Numbered from the stretch's first letter, positions 16,501 through 23,584 are shown. The stretch is 36,292 nt of DNA from JBAXRT01 sp037131065 (GCA_037131065.1 JBAXRT010000008.1:1-36292), one strand, 5' to 3'. The notes: generated from the letters alone by a model not told the origin. Translations and numbers: made by a program.

Positions 16501-18018
16501 ATCATAGACCAGGAAACCACGGTTGGCGAGCGACATCAGCGTTGCTTCGACCTGTTCCTGGGGGCGTTGCATGTAATTCGTGATCTCTTCCAGGGTTAAG
16601 GATTTCGTCTGCCTCGACTCCGAAAACTGCTTAATCAGGTCAAGGGGGTTGATCTCATCCATTCCCCTGAGGCGTTCATACCTGGCCAGGGAGTAATAAG
16701 AGCTGGATTCAAAAATCGCCTTGCTCTCCTTGGTGAGTCCCCTCATATTCTCAAATCGCAGCTTTGAATCATTTACATTCCAGTACATCGCCTCGCAGTA
16801 TATCTCGATCCTGTGCCATGAGTCGAACCACGGGCTGACAGAGACCATCCGTTCGTCCTTGGTCATTGCCAGTTCTTTCTTTTCGTCGCTGTATTTAAGC
16901 TGCAAGCCGGGATGGTAGATGGAGTCATTTTCGTGATAAATTGTAAAGGAGGCCATACCCGAACTGATTCGGTCGGGACGGATCACAAAGCTTTTCGATT
17001 TGCTGATGGCAAAGTTCCTCCCGTCCTTTTTGAAAAACAGCCTGGCATCCATGTTTTTCACGCCATACCCGATCACCTTTGATCCTTCCAGCGAAAATCC
17101 TCCCAGAAAATCGATATTCTGAAAGAGATTCGTAATGCCGATCATTTTATCATAGGAGGTGAATCTCGGGTAAGAGGCCTTCTCCTCCGTAATGTCGGCA
17201 AGGACCTTGTCGGTATAGATGCCAAGGATAGGAGCAGAAAAATATTTTTTATAAAAAAAGGTCACCGAATCGGCGGTGAATTTTGAAAACCTCATCTGGA
17301 TCCTGTATAATTCAAGACTGGCGTGGACCAGTCCGGGGTCCAGACCGGCTCTTTTCCAGTTCACATCACCGCCTGTCCCTTTCCATAAAGCATTCAGGGG
17401 ATAATAAACCCCTCTTGTTTTGTAAATATTCAAACTGTCGTCGTTGGCATAGCAGGTAAGATCCGAACGGCCAAAGGAGATTGAAGGGACGGTATCGAAC
17501 TCAAAGCGGTACTCGTTCGAGGATGCTTTCCACTTTGTGGAGGAGGAGAGGTATAAAAGATTTTCCCCGAAAAGGTGAGTGGAAAATTCCAGGAAATTGA
17601 CAAAGAGACGGCCATTTTTATCGGCGAGCAGTTTTTTCAGGATCCTGCTCCATGGGTCGAAGCGCTCCGGAGGCTGATGAGAATTGATGAAGATGTTGAG
17701 GGAATGAATATAATTGCTGAAATCGGGAAAAGGTCTAAGCCGTTTCTTAAGCATATCATTACATATCCCGTAGATCTGTTTTTTCTGCCATGCAGGGAAC
17801 TGTTCGCTGTTCCATTTCATCACAAAAGCCACCATGACAGTGTCCACGATCTTTTTCTCGTTATCGGCGATATTGAGAAAGAGCGTGTTGAGTTCCCCGA
17901 TGAACTTCGTGGAATCGGCTGAGAACCGGCTGAGTTTCTGACATCGGCCTTTAAGAGGGATGGTTACCAGTGTCAGGAGGGCAAGTAAAAAAATAAATGA
18001 CCGTAACCTTATTATCAT
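13519..18018 (-). CDS. Very large exported beta-rich protein of unknown function (1499 aa)
   Basis: Not a family I can name. A Sec signal (FIFLLALLTLVTIPLKG, then CQ) implies export to the periplasm or outer membrane. Residues about 30-480 are mixed; about 480-540 hold a helical, winged-helix-like piece (LTLEEITNYMQRP ... LANRGFLVYDIEDK); the rest is long, beta-rich and repetitive. Recurrent strands share the pattern G-x-G-[TK]-[IL]: DQGLRGEGTLYYL (about 770), PRGMSGNGTIKIKDA (about 863) and CRARGEGKINLG (about 1268). A segment near 1040 (NAEEVKIIKVADAAV) resembles OstA/LptA-like strands. There is no C-terminal sorting domain. Both ends overlap neighbours by 4 bases (prmA and plsY). An AsmA/TamB- or OstA-like role in moving envelope lipid is a plausible inference, not shown. 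Confidence 0.85.
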   Translation of the reverse strand: MIIRLRSFIFLLALLTLVTIPLKGRCQKLSRFSADSTKFIGELNTLFLNIADNEKKIVDTVMVAFVMKWNSEQFPAWQKKQIYGICNDMLKKRLRPFPDFSNYIHSLNIFINSHQPPERFDPWSRILKKLLADKNGRLFVNFLEFSTHLFGENLLYLSSSTKWKASSNEYRFEFDTVPSISFGRSDLTCYANDDSLNIYKTRGVYYPLNALWKGTGGDVNWKRAGLDPGLVHASLELYRIQMRFSKFTADSVTFFYKKYFSAPILGIYTDKVLADITEEKASYPRFTSYDKMIGITNLFQNIDFLGGFSLEGSKVIGYGVKNMDARLFFKKDGRNFAISKSKSFVIRPDRISSGMASFTIYHENDSIYHPGLQLKYSDEKKELAMTKDERMVSVSPWFDSWHRIEIYCEAMYWNVNDSKLRFENMRGLTKESKAIFESSSYYSLARYERLRGMDEINPLDLIKQFSESRQTKSLTLEEITNYMQRPQEQVEATLMSLANRGFLVYDIEDKMGKIKDKLIDYVNARNGKTDYDVIFFNSEVSGTSNGLLNLANFDLKLQGVPRVFLSDSQQVYIYPKNMELLLKKDMDFLFSGKIEAGLFDFYAKDCSFEYNKFKINLPAIDSMAFYVRSKKWDPKTGQFPLVRVRTVLTRLSGELLIDDPKNKSGLKSPPEYPVFSNTDTAYVNWDKASIRKGVYKKDKFYFEVVHFTIHSLDVVLTDSLNFTGSLSSAGIFPKITEPLKVRPDFSLGMEKSTGDSGFQVYGGKGSFTARIDLSDQGLRGEGTLYYLNSTTTSSDFLFLPDSMKTIARSFIAKEQTGDVEYPGATGDSVGQFWYPYRDSLIVSSTRKEMKMYRDESLFNGKLALTPRGMSGNGTIKIKDAEMDSKGFSFGSRSFNALIANFRIRSYDLADLTISTKNYQTLFDFDKRKGEFKSNVGISKVEFPFNKYICSMDRFDWMIDNEEIALFNDQSMSKMSDSLSLSQLIDVGYTGSEFVSVHPLQDSLRFFAAKARYNLRTNVINAEEVKIIKVADAAVYPDSGKVMILKDAQIKVLHNATILANTSNRYHKFYHADVSIASRKRYTGLGDYDYVDRTEARYKLHFTSIRVDTSGQTIAKGSIPDSAHFRLSPEFAFKGDVMLQAAEKNMVFDGGFRPVSECLKPGGDWVTFQSRINPLKVRIPLTSPLKNSFRETITLAMLYSKSASKPYLAFFQGRESFSDSVMVTSGGYLEYIPSLTEFRIGSEEKLNKIDEPGPFFSLNTGNCRARGEGKINLGLNALQMKMESYGVMDYFIIPDSSRINLAISFNFPFAEDALQKFSLDLQAVNLSGVTLSRTPYAMAMNYLMDRKESDRLKNEMELVGRFKKFPELLERTLFLADVWFKYNQETKSYVSYGLIGIATIGKNQVNRYVNGIIEFVKKPNGDDFTLYLELTKDDWYFFNFRNNILQAISSDLSFNDLLTEAQKSKAEQGRVDKLAKGFRYTISTDRKKRDFLRRFETPSE

Positions 18019-18842
18019 TTCATAAATTTTGCCGCTGCCCAGTGATTGTTCGTCTCTGATGTAATATACTGAAGCGATTCCCTCTTCGCCTTTCTGATAA
18101 TGACTTCCAGATCGGCATCATAGAACCCGCTCAGTAAAAGCACTCCCGAAGCAGCAAGATGCCGCGCGTACCGAGGCATGTCCTCCAGCAGGACATTCCT
18201 GTTGATATTGGCCAGGATAAAATCGTAATTGCCCTGAGGAATGGTCTTTCCATCCCCCCTGATAACGGATATGGAGGGAGCATTATTTTTCAGGATATTG
18301 TCTTTTGCATTGAGGAATGCCCATTCGTCGTTGTCGATGGCATCCACCTCTGACGCCCCCATTTTCCAGGCCAGGATGGCAAGCACCCCGGTTCCGCATC
18401 CCATATCAAGTACTCTTCTTTTCCGGATCTTCTGTTTCATGATCATGCCGATCATGAGGGCGGTAGTTTCGTGGTGGGCAGTTCCGAACGACATCTTCGG
18501 TTCGATCACAATGTTGTATTTCATCCCGTCCTCCGGATCGTGAAACGGGGCCCTGACCATGCATTTACCGGCGACGGTGACCGGCATGTACTGGCTTTCC
18601 CACAGGGCATTCCAGTTCTCGGTCTTGATCCGTTTATAGCCATAAACGAGCCCGGTGGCCTTCGATCTCTTTTTCAGGAACGACAGGACCCTGGTGCCTC
18701 GGTAAACCTCTACAGGGATATAACCGCTTACCGAATCCTCCTCCTCCTGGAAACTTTCGAAACCGATCTCCGATAAACCAGCCATCAGGATCTCCCTGGA
18801 CTCCTCCGGGATCCCGGTTATTTTAAATTCATAATAGTCCAT
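18015..18842 (-). CDS. prmA: Ribosomal protein L11 methyltransferase
   Basis: SAM-dependent methyltransferase that trimethylates ribosomal protein L11; 275 residues. SAM motif I is RVLDMGCGTGVLAILAWKMG near residue 145, preceded by MSFGTAHHETT, and the substrate-side motif is LANINRNVL, all diagnostic of PrmA. The N-terminal 90 residues form the L11-recognition domain. Two bases separate it from tpiA upstream, and its TGA overlaps the ATG of the 1499-aa gene, so it belongs to the same transcript. Confidence 0.95.
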   Translation of the reverse strand: MDYYEFKITGIPEESREILMAGLSEIGFESFQEEEDSVSGYIPVEVYRGTRVLSFLKKRSKATGLVYGYKRIKTENWNALWESQYMPVTVAGKCMVRAPFHDPEDGMKYNIVIEPKMSFGTAHHETTALMIGMIMKQKIRKRRVLDMGCGTGVLAILAWKMGASEVDAIDNDEWAFLNAKDNILKNNAPSISVIRGDGKTIPQGNYDFILANINRNVLLEDMPRYARHLAASGVLLLSGFYDADLEVIIRKAKRESLQYITSETNNHWAAAKFMK

Positions 18843-18844
18843 AA

Positions 18845-19609
18845 TCAGGCCGATTGGATTACCTGCATGAATTCATCTGCCTTGAGGGAGGCTCCTCCGA
18901 TCAGACCACCATCCACATCGGGCTGACTGAACAGCTCCCCGGCATTCTTTGCATTGCAGCTTCCTCCGTAGAGGATCGATATTCCATCCGCAACCTCCTT
19001 ACTGTATTTTTTTTCGATCAGTCCGCGGATGAAGGCGTGCATCTCCTGGGCCTGCTGCGGTGTGGCATTCACCCCGGTGCCAATTGCCCAGACCGGTTCG
19101 TAAGCGATCACGATCTTTGAAAAATCCTCCTTGTCCAGGTGGTATAACGACTCGTCGAGCTGTTTCCGTACGACATCAAAATGCTTTCCGGCCTCGCGCT
19201 CAGGAAGAAGCTCCCCGCAGCAGAAAATCGGGATGATCTCCTGTCTCAGAAGAGCATCTACCTTTTGTGCAAGGAATTCGTGGCTTTCCAGAAAATATTT
19301 CCGCCGTTCGGAATGGCCGATAATGCAGTATGGAATGTTAAGCGACTTCAGCATCATGGGGCTGATCTCGCCGGTATAAGCTCCGGAGTCAAGCGGATAG
19401 ATGTTTTGTGCTCCCACGCTGAACGATGCATCGAGGGCAAAATCGGTGGCCATCTCCAGATAGATGAATGGAGGACACAACACCACCTCGACGTTTTCCG
19501 GTTTTTTGTCTTCAAGCGCTTCGGCAATTCCTGCCATCAGTTCTTCAGCCTCAAGGAAACTCTTGTTCATTTTCCAGTTCCCCGCAACGATTTTTCTTCT
19601 TGTTTTCAT
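18845..19609 (-). CDS. tpiA: Triosephosphate isomerase
   Basis: Interconverts dihydroxyacetone phosphate and glyceraldehyde 3-phosphate in glycolysis. From the ATG at 19609 the protein is 254 residues, starting MKTRRKIVAGNWKMNKS; the reading frame stays open for 22 further codons upstream, but these are the translation of a GC-rich repeat element and do not belong to the family. Catalytic residues: Lys in NWKMN, His99 in GHSERR, Glu171 in AYEPVWAIGTG; the phosphate loop ILYGGSC is also present. First gene of the tpiA-prmA-large protein-plsY run. DHAP is the precursor of the glycerol-3-phosphate used by PlsY, a loose metabolic link. Confidence 0.97.
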   Translation of the reverse strand: MKTRRKIVAGNWKMNKSFLEAEELMAGIAEALEDKKPENVEVVLCPPFIYLEMATDFALDASFSVGAQNIYPLDSGAYTGEISPMMLKSLNIPYCIIGHSERRKYFLESHEFLAQKVDALLRQEIIPIFCCGELLPEREAGKHFDVVRKQLDESLYHLDKEDFSKIVIAYEPVWAIGTGVNATPQQAQEMHAFIRGLIEKKYSKEVADGISILYGGSCNAKNAGELFSQPDVDGGLIGGASLKADEFMQVIQSA

Positions 19610-19640
19610 TATGTTAATTTTGATCACATAATCCCGGTCG

Positions 19641-19742
19641 GCCTGGCCATTGCAACGCGGCTGCGTCTCGGGCAAACATTTTTGTTGTTTACACTTTCAT
19701 CAGTCAGAGCCCTCGCCAAGGCCGCTTATGCAACAGCCAGGC
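19641..19742. repeat. GC-rich imperfect inverted-repeat element
   Basis: Arms of 21-22 bases (19641-19661 and 19721-19742) are inverted copies with about 18 matching positions and one gap, around a 59-base spacer that itself contains a small AACA-TTTT-TGTT hairpin. The gap is GC-rich compared with other gaps in the window, which are AT-rich. No coding potential is seen. It lies between tpiA and the permease gene, next to a heptamer array. It may be a REP-like or small non-autonomous element, or simply a long hairpin in the mRNA. Confidence 0.5.
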
Positions 19743-19752
19743 ACTCCCTCCA

Positions 19753-19780
19753 ATCGTCACTAGTCATTAGTCATTCGTCA
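19753..19780 (-). repeat. Heptamer tandem array (TGACKAR-type), 4 units
   Basis: On the minus strand four 7-base units TGACGAA, TGACTAA, TGACTAG, TGACGAT. The first TGA (19778-19780) is the stop codon of the permease gene. The 7-base period puts a TGA in each frame in turn. Confidence 0.85.
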
Positions 19781-20857
19781 CTGAATCCGCACTCTCGGAT
19801 CCAGCAGTCCGTACATCACATCCACTAAAATATTGATCAATATCAAAATGATGGAAATAAAAAGCACTGCTCCCATTAGAACCGGAAAGTCATATTTGTC
19901 CAGGGCATTCACGATCACAACACCGATCCCTTTCCAGTCGAAAATATATTCAACGAACACCGCGCCGGCAAGCAGCGAGGCCATCCATCCTGAGATCGCC
20001 GTGATCACCGGGTTCAGCGCATTTTTCAGGGCATGTTTCAGGAGTATCCTGGTGTTGGTCAGTCCCTTGGCCTTCGCGGTACGGATATAATCCTGCGATA
20101 GAACATCCAGCAGGGAATTGCGGGTCAGCTCGACGATGATGGCGAGCGGCCTGATCCCCAGCGTAAAGGCAGGAAGGATAAGGTTCTTCAGGTCAAGGTA
20201 TTCTCCCCTGCCCAGGTCATCCACCGTATATAGACTACCTGTCATATTCAGGCCGGTGAAGTGGGCGAAGACATACCCGAAGATCCATGCATTCAGGATG
20301 GCAGCAAAAAAGGAAGGGAGCGACATCCCAAGAACGGAGAAGACCAGGGATACATGATCGATCCAGGTATTTTTCTTCAGTGCGCAGATGATCCCGATCC
20401 CGATCCCGAGCACAATGGCAAAGGCCATCGAGACCATGGCAAGGACGAAGGTATTGATGAATCCTTCGATCAGGATGGAGGAGACTTCCCTTTTCGACTG
20501 GTACGATTTTCTCAGGTAGGGTTCTTTCAGAACAAGCGCTTTCTCACCAATCCTGATAAGCCTGATCGAACTTCCGTATTTCCCCGGGTCGAGGTACCAG
20601 TAATCGGACGGATCGCTCAGGTTATGGAAAGATAGCGGAGACAGGTCGTTAAGATAGTTCATGAACTGGAGCGGAAGGGGCTTGTCCCTTCCGAGGTCCT
20701 TGTTGATCGCCTCCACGGAGGTGATGTCGGCCCGTTGCCCGAGCATCATTCTTGCCGGATCACCAGGAAGTACATTAAAGAGGAAGAAAACAACGGTGAT
20801 CACCCCAAATAAAACAAGGATCCCGTATAATAGCCTTTTAAATATGAATCTGTACAA
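19778..20857 (-). CDS. ABC transporter permease, DppB/OppB family
   Basis: Inner-membrane permease of the dipeptide/oligopeptide/nickel group, 359 residues with six predicted helices. The N-terminus RFIFKRLLYGILVLFGVIT and LPGDPARMMLG is typical of DppB; the EAA loop that contacts the ATPase is YIRTAKAKGLTNTRILLKHA; the C-terminus ends YGLLDPRVRIQ. A periplasmic insertion of about 100 residues follows helix 1 (DPSDYWYLDPGKYG). The start is TTG at 20857: no ATG is in frame back to the preceding stop and the family N-terminus begins here. It is alone, without the partner permease, ATPases or binding protein. Tandem arrays flank it on both sides. The substrate cannot be assigned. Confidence 0.9.
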   Translation of the reverse strand: MYRFIFKRLLYGILVLFGVITVVFFLFNVLPGDPARMMLGQRADITSVEAINKDLGRDKPLPLQFMNYLNDLSPLSFHNLSDPSDYWYLDPGKYGSSIRLIRIGEKALVLKEPYLRKSYQSKREVSSILIEGFINTFVLAMVSMAFAIVLGIGIGIICALKKNTWIDHVSLVFSVLGMSLPSFFAAILNAWIFGYVFAHFTGLNMTGSLYTVDDLGRGEYLDLKNLILPAFTLGIRPLAIIVELTRNSLLDVLSQDYIRTAKAKGLTNTRILLKHALKNALNPVITAISGWMASLLAGAVFVEYIFDWKGIGVVIVNALDKYDFPVLMGAVLFISIILILINILVDVMYGLLDPRVRIQ

Positions 20858-20940
20858 AGTCCCGGGTTTCTGATTTATTCGCTACTTCATTATTTACTCA
20901 CGATCACTTTTATTTTTCCCGGTGTTCGTGATTGCTTCGA

Positions 20941-20957
20941 AATTCGCCAATTCGCTA
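20941..20957 (-). repeat. Octamer repeat at the stop of the DoxX-type gene
   Basis: Two direct 8-base units AATTCGCC (20941-20948) and AATTCGCT (20949-20956) on the plus strand; read on minus this is TAG-CGAATT-GG-CGAATT. The TAG stop of the DoxX-type gene (20955-20957) lies inside the second unit. Confidence 0.55.
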
Positions 20958-22073
20958 TTTAGACATGGGTTGCATGAATTTTTCTTTTACCTGCCCGTAC
21001 GGCGGCAGATCGCGCCAGCTCCATTTAGCAACGACCACCCCGTTCCTGATCAGGATAACTCCCGGGTTGGCCCTTACCATTGTTTTCAGGACTACATCAT
21101 CGGCATTGTAAAAACCAAAGGCAGTCCCTTGCTTCAGCCTGAAGGTTTTGATATCGGAAGGTAGTGTGGTCGTCAGGCAGATGAAACCCAGTCCGTCGGT
21201 AAGCGACTGTTTGTAAAAAGGCAGCAATTTCAGAAACCCGTCAGGGGATGATTTCGTGAGGTCGTAAGCTACAACGATGAACTGGAATCCCGGGTTATCA
21301 AGGATTACCGAAGTCATGTCGTTGCCATTCTGATCTTCCACACGGAGAGCCATCGTCTGGTTAAGATTCGGATCCTCGACACGTTGGCTTTTGAAGACCC
21401 ATTCCGAAAGCCAGGTCGAATCACTCCATGGGTAGTTGGGGGCAAGATACTCCTTCAGTTCGCCGGTCTTCCTGTTCTTGTATGTCACATAAAACTTTAC
21501 CGGGAGCGATTCAACGGTTTTTACCTTGTTCCCCACTTTCCAGGCCATGAAGTCGATGAGGGGCAGGTGGTAATAGCAGTAGACCGACAGACAAGTACAA
21601 AGAGCAGCAAAAGCCGACAGGACAATGATGTTCCAGCGGCACCCGAGAGGACTTCGATATTTGTTTCTCCAGACAAATACCGGGATTACCATGGCCATCA
21701 GGACGATATTTTTCAGGAAAGTCTGGAGGTTGGTCAGTTTCAACGCATCGCCGAAGCATCCGCAGTCGGGGACCATGTTGTACACGGCATCAAAAAAAGT
21801 AAGTACCGTAAAAAAGGTCATCATGGGAAGTAGCAGCCAGGATGTTTTTTTTATCCAGAAGTTGAACATAAGGCTGATGCCAAGCGTGAATTCCAATACA
21901 ACCAGGAAAATGGTCAGTACAAGTGCAAAAGGAATTGCCCACTGGATGCCGAAGGCGATGAAATAATCTTCCATCCGGTAGACAGTCCCGAGCGGGTCGA
22001 CCCCCTTGACAAACCCGGAAAAGATGAAAACTACCCCGAGCAGAATCCTGAAGAGGTTTCTAACTGCTTTCAT
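20955..22073 (-). CDS. DoxX/MauE-like membrane protein with thioredoxin-like C-terminal domain (BT_3928 type)
   Basis: 372 residues. The first ~145 form a four-helix DoxX/MauE-like membrane domain (FRILLGVVFIFSGFVKGVDP) with the DCGCFGD motif that in MauE/VKOR-like relatives hints at redox chemistry. A further membrane helix lies near 150-170, and the C-terminal half looks like a thioredoxin-fold domain (FQFIVVAYDL; GVILIRNGVVVAKWSW) but has no CxxC. It belongs to the Bacteroidota family named after BT_3928, often found beside tpiA and DUF1599 genes. It overlaps the DUF1599 gene by 14 bases, so the two are probably translated together. Envelope redox function is an inference from family context. 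Confidence 0.82.
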   Translation of the reverse strand: MKAVRNLFRILLGVVFIFSGFVKGVDPLGTVYRMEDYFIAFGIQWAIPFALVLTIFLVVLEFTLGISLMFNFWIKKTSWLLLPMMTFFTVLTFFDAVYNMVPDCGCFGDALKLTNLQTFLKNIVLMAMVIPVFVWRNKYRSPLGCRWNIIVLSAFAALCTCLSVYCYYHLPLIDFMAWKVGNKVKTVESLPVKFYVTYKNRKTGELKEYLAPNYPWSDSTWLSEWVFKSQRVEDPNLNQTMALRVEDQNGNDMTSVILDNPGFQFIVVAYDLTKSSPDGFLKLLPFYKQSLTDGLGFICLTTTLPSDIKTFRLKQGTAFGFYNADDVVLKTMVRANPGVILIRNGVVVAKWSWRDLPPYGQVKEKFMQPMSK

Positions 22074-22614
22074 ATTCCATTTTTATAAGTGCGAAGATGG
22101 CATAGTTGATCATGTCGAAATAATTGGCCTCAACCCCTTCCGAAACCATGGTTTTTCCCTGGTTATCCTCAATCTGTTTGATCCGCATCAGTTTCATCAG
22201 GATGATATCGGTTAGCGATGATAACCGCATGTTCCTCCAGGCCTCCCCGTAGTCGTGGTTTTTATCCAGCATCAGGTCCCTGGCTGCATAGATGAACTTA
22301 TTGTAAAGATTCTGCCCCTCTTCGGCGGAGAGGGTGATATTTTCGTCCGATCCGAGCTGAAGCTGGATCAGGGCGATAACGGAATAGTTAACGATGCCGA
22401 TGAATTCCGGCCTGATCCCTTCATCAACCTTGTGGGAACCCTTGTCGTCGATGCTCCGGATGCGCTGGGCCTTGATGTAGATCTGGTCGGTAATGGACGG
22501 TGCCCGCAGGATCCTCCAGGAGGTTCCGTAATCCTTCATCTTTTTAATAAAAAGATCGCGGCAGATCCCGATTACCGATTCAAACTGAGTTTCCGTGGTG
22601 GATTTTAATTCCAT
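22060..22614 (-). CDS. DUF1599 protein with internal duplication
   Basis: 184-residue cytosolic, helix-rich protein of the DUF1599 family. Two halves repeat one another: KMKDYGTSWRILRAPSITDQ ... FIGIVNYSVIALIQL (about 25-105) and KNHDYGEAWRNMRLSSLTDI ... FDMINYAIFALIKME (about 115-180). Each keeps DYG-x-x-WR, S-[IL]-TD-x-I and NY-[SA]-[VI]-[FI]-ALI, so it is a tandem duplication of one unit with the conserved residues retained in both. Function is unknown; nucleotide-linked roles have been suggested for relatives. It is divergent from folP across 129 bases and overlaps the downstream DoxX-type gene. Confidence 0.85.
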   Translation of the reverse strand: MELKSTTETQFESVIGICRDLFIKKMKDYGTSWRILRAPSITDQIYIKAQRIRSIDDKGSHKVDEGIRPEFIGIVNYSVIALIQLQLGSDENITLSAEEGQNLYNKFIYAARDLMLDKNHDYGEAWRNMRLSSLTDIILMKLMRIKQIEDNQGKTMVSEGVEANYFDMINYAIFALIKMEYESS

Positions 22615-22719
22615 GGATAAACAAGGTTGGTGAGCAAATTGTGGTTAAAAATAGAAAATATTTTGATTCAGGCAGGGTTTCATAGCGGAATTTAACACCT
22701 CTTTCACGCTTTAATTTGT

Positions 22720-22727
22720 TATTTTTG
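22720..22727 (+). promoter_or_regulatory. Candidate -7 element of folP-cdaA
   Basis: TATTTTTG fits TAnnTTTG and ends 16 bases before the TTG start codon of folP, which would leave a leader of only about 10 bases. No -33 TTG at the right distance. Confidence 0.5.
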
Positions 22728-22743
22728 CTCAAACTCCATATCG

Positions 22744-23568
22744 TTGGCAACTCTCTTCTGTAAAGGGAAAAAGCTTGATCTGTCACGTCCCGTGGTCATG
22801 GGAATCCTGAACCTGACTCCTGACTCCTTTTATGACGGGGGCAAGTACAACGAAATCGACAGTCAACTTGTCCGGGTTGAGAAGATGATACTCGACGGGG
22901 CCTCGATCATTGACCTCGGTGCTGTCTCCACCCGACCGGGTGCGAACAAAGTTAGTCAGGCCGATGAGATGGAACGTCTTCTCCCTGCCCTGAAGGCCAT
23001 CCGGATCCGGTTTCCCGATTGTATCCTCTCGGTCGATACATTCCGCCCGGTAGTGGCAAGGGAAATGGCAGGTCACGGGGCCGATATGATCAATGATATT
23101 TATGGCGGCCGGTTCGAGGAGGGAATGTTCGATACCATCAGTTCCCTGGATATCCCATATGTGATGATGCACATGAAGGGCGATCCTGAAAATATGCAGG
23201 AGAACCCGGTCTATTCCGATGTTGTCGCCGAAGTGCGATATTTCTTCGAACAGCAGACTGCCAAAGCACGAATCAGCGGGGTCGGCCAGATAGTCATCGA
23301 TCCGGGATTCGGTTTCGGAAAGAGTGATGAACACAACTACCGTCTGCTCTCATCGCTGGGTGAATTCCGATCGATGGGATATCCGGTCATGGCAGGCCTT
23401 TCACGAAAATCGATGATCAGCCGGATCCTGAAGACAAATCCCGGCGAGGCCCTCAACGGCACCACAGTTCTCAACACCATCGCCCTGCTCAAAGGGGCGG
23501 ACATTCTGCGTGTTCATGATGTGAAAGAGGCCGTGCAGGCCATCAAACTGGTTGAAATGTTGGGATAA
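22744..23568 (+). CDS. folP: Dihydropteroate synthase
   Basis: Joins p-aminobenzoate to the pterin pyrophosphate in folate synthesis. 274 residues, TIM barrel, with signatures MGILNLTPDSFYDGG, LGAVSTRPGA, SVDTFRP, NDIYGG, DPGFGFGKS and GLSRKS. The start is TTG at 22744: there is no in-frame ATG or GTG between it and the candidate promoter, and the N-terminus aligns with the family from here. The cdaA gene follows 36 bases downstream, a pairing common in Bacteroidota. Confidence 0.95.
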   Translation: MATLFCKGKKLDLSRPVVMGILNLTPDSFYDGGKYNEIDSQLVRVEKMILDGASIIDLGAVSTRPGANKVSQADEMERLLPALKAIRIRFPDCILSVDTFRPVVAREMAGHGADMINDIYGGRFEEGMFDTISSLDIPYVMMHMKGDPENMQENPVYSDVVAEVRYFFEQQTAKARISGVGQIVIDPGFGFGKSDEHNYRLLSSLGEFRSMGYPVMAGLSRKSMISRILKTNPGEALNGTTVLNTIALLKGADILRVHDVKEAVQAIKLVEMLG

Positions 23569-23580
23569 TTGGTAACTTTG
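23552..23580 (+). promoter_or_regulatory. Promoter of cdaA (TTG-N18-TAACTTTG)
   Basis: TTG (23552-23554), 18-base spacer, TAACTTTG (23573-23580), a full match to the Bacteroidota -7. It overlaps the 3' end of folP and lies 24 bases before the cdaA start, so cdaA can be expressed apart from folP. Confidence 0.65.
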
Positions 23581-23584
23581 CGAG

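Noticed and set aside
17575..17922. 115-codon plus-strand frame inside the 1499-aa gene
   Set aside because: Antisense to a continuous 1499-codon frame; no signal, membrane or domain pattern.
19181..19828. 215-codon plus-strand frame over tpiA and the following gap
   Set aside because: Runs antisense through tpiA, the inverted repeat and the heptamer array; the tail is a translation of the repeats (SSLVISHSS).
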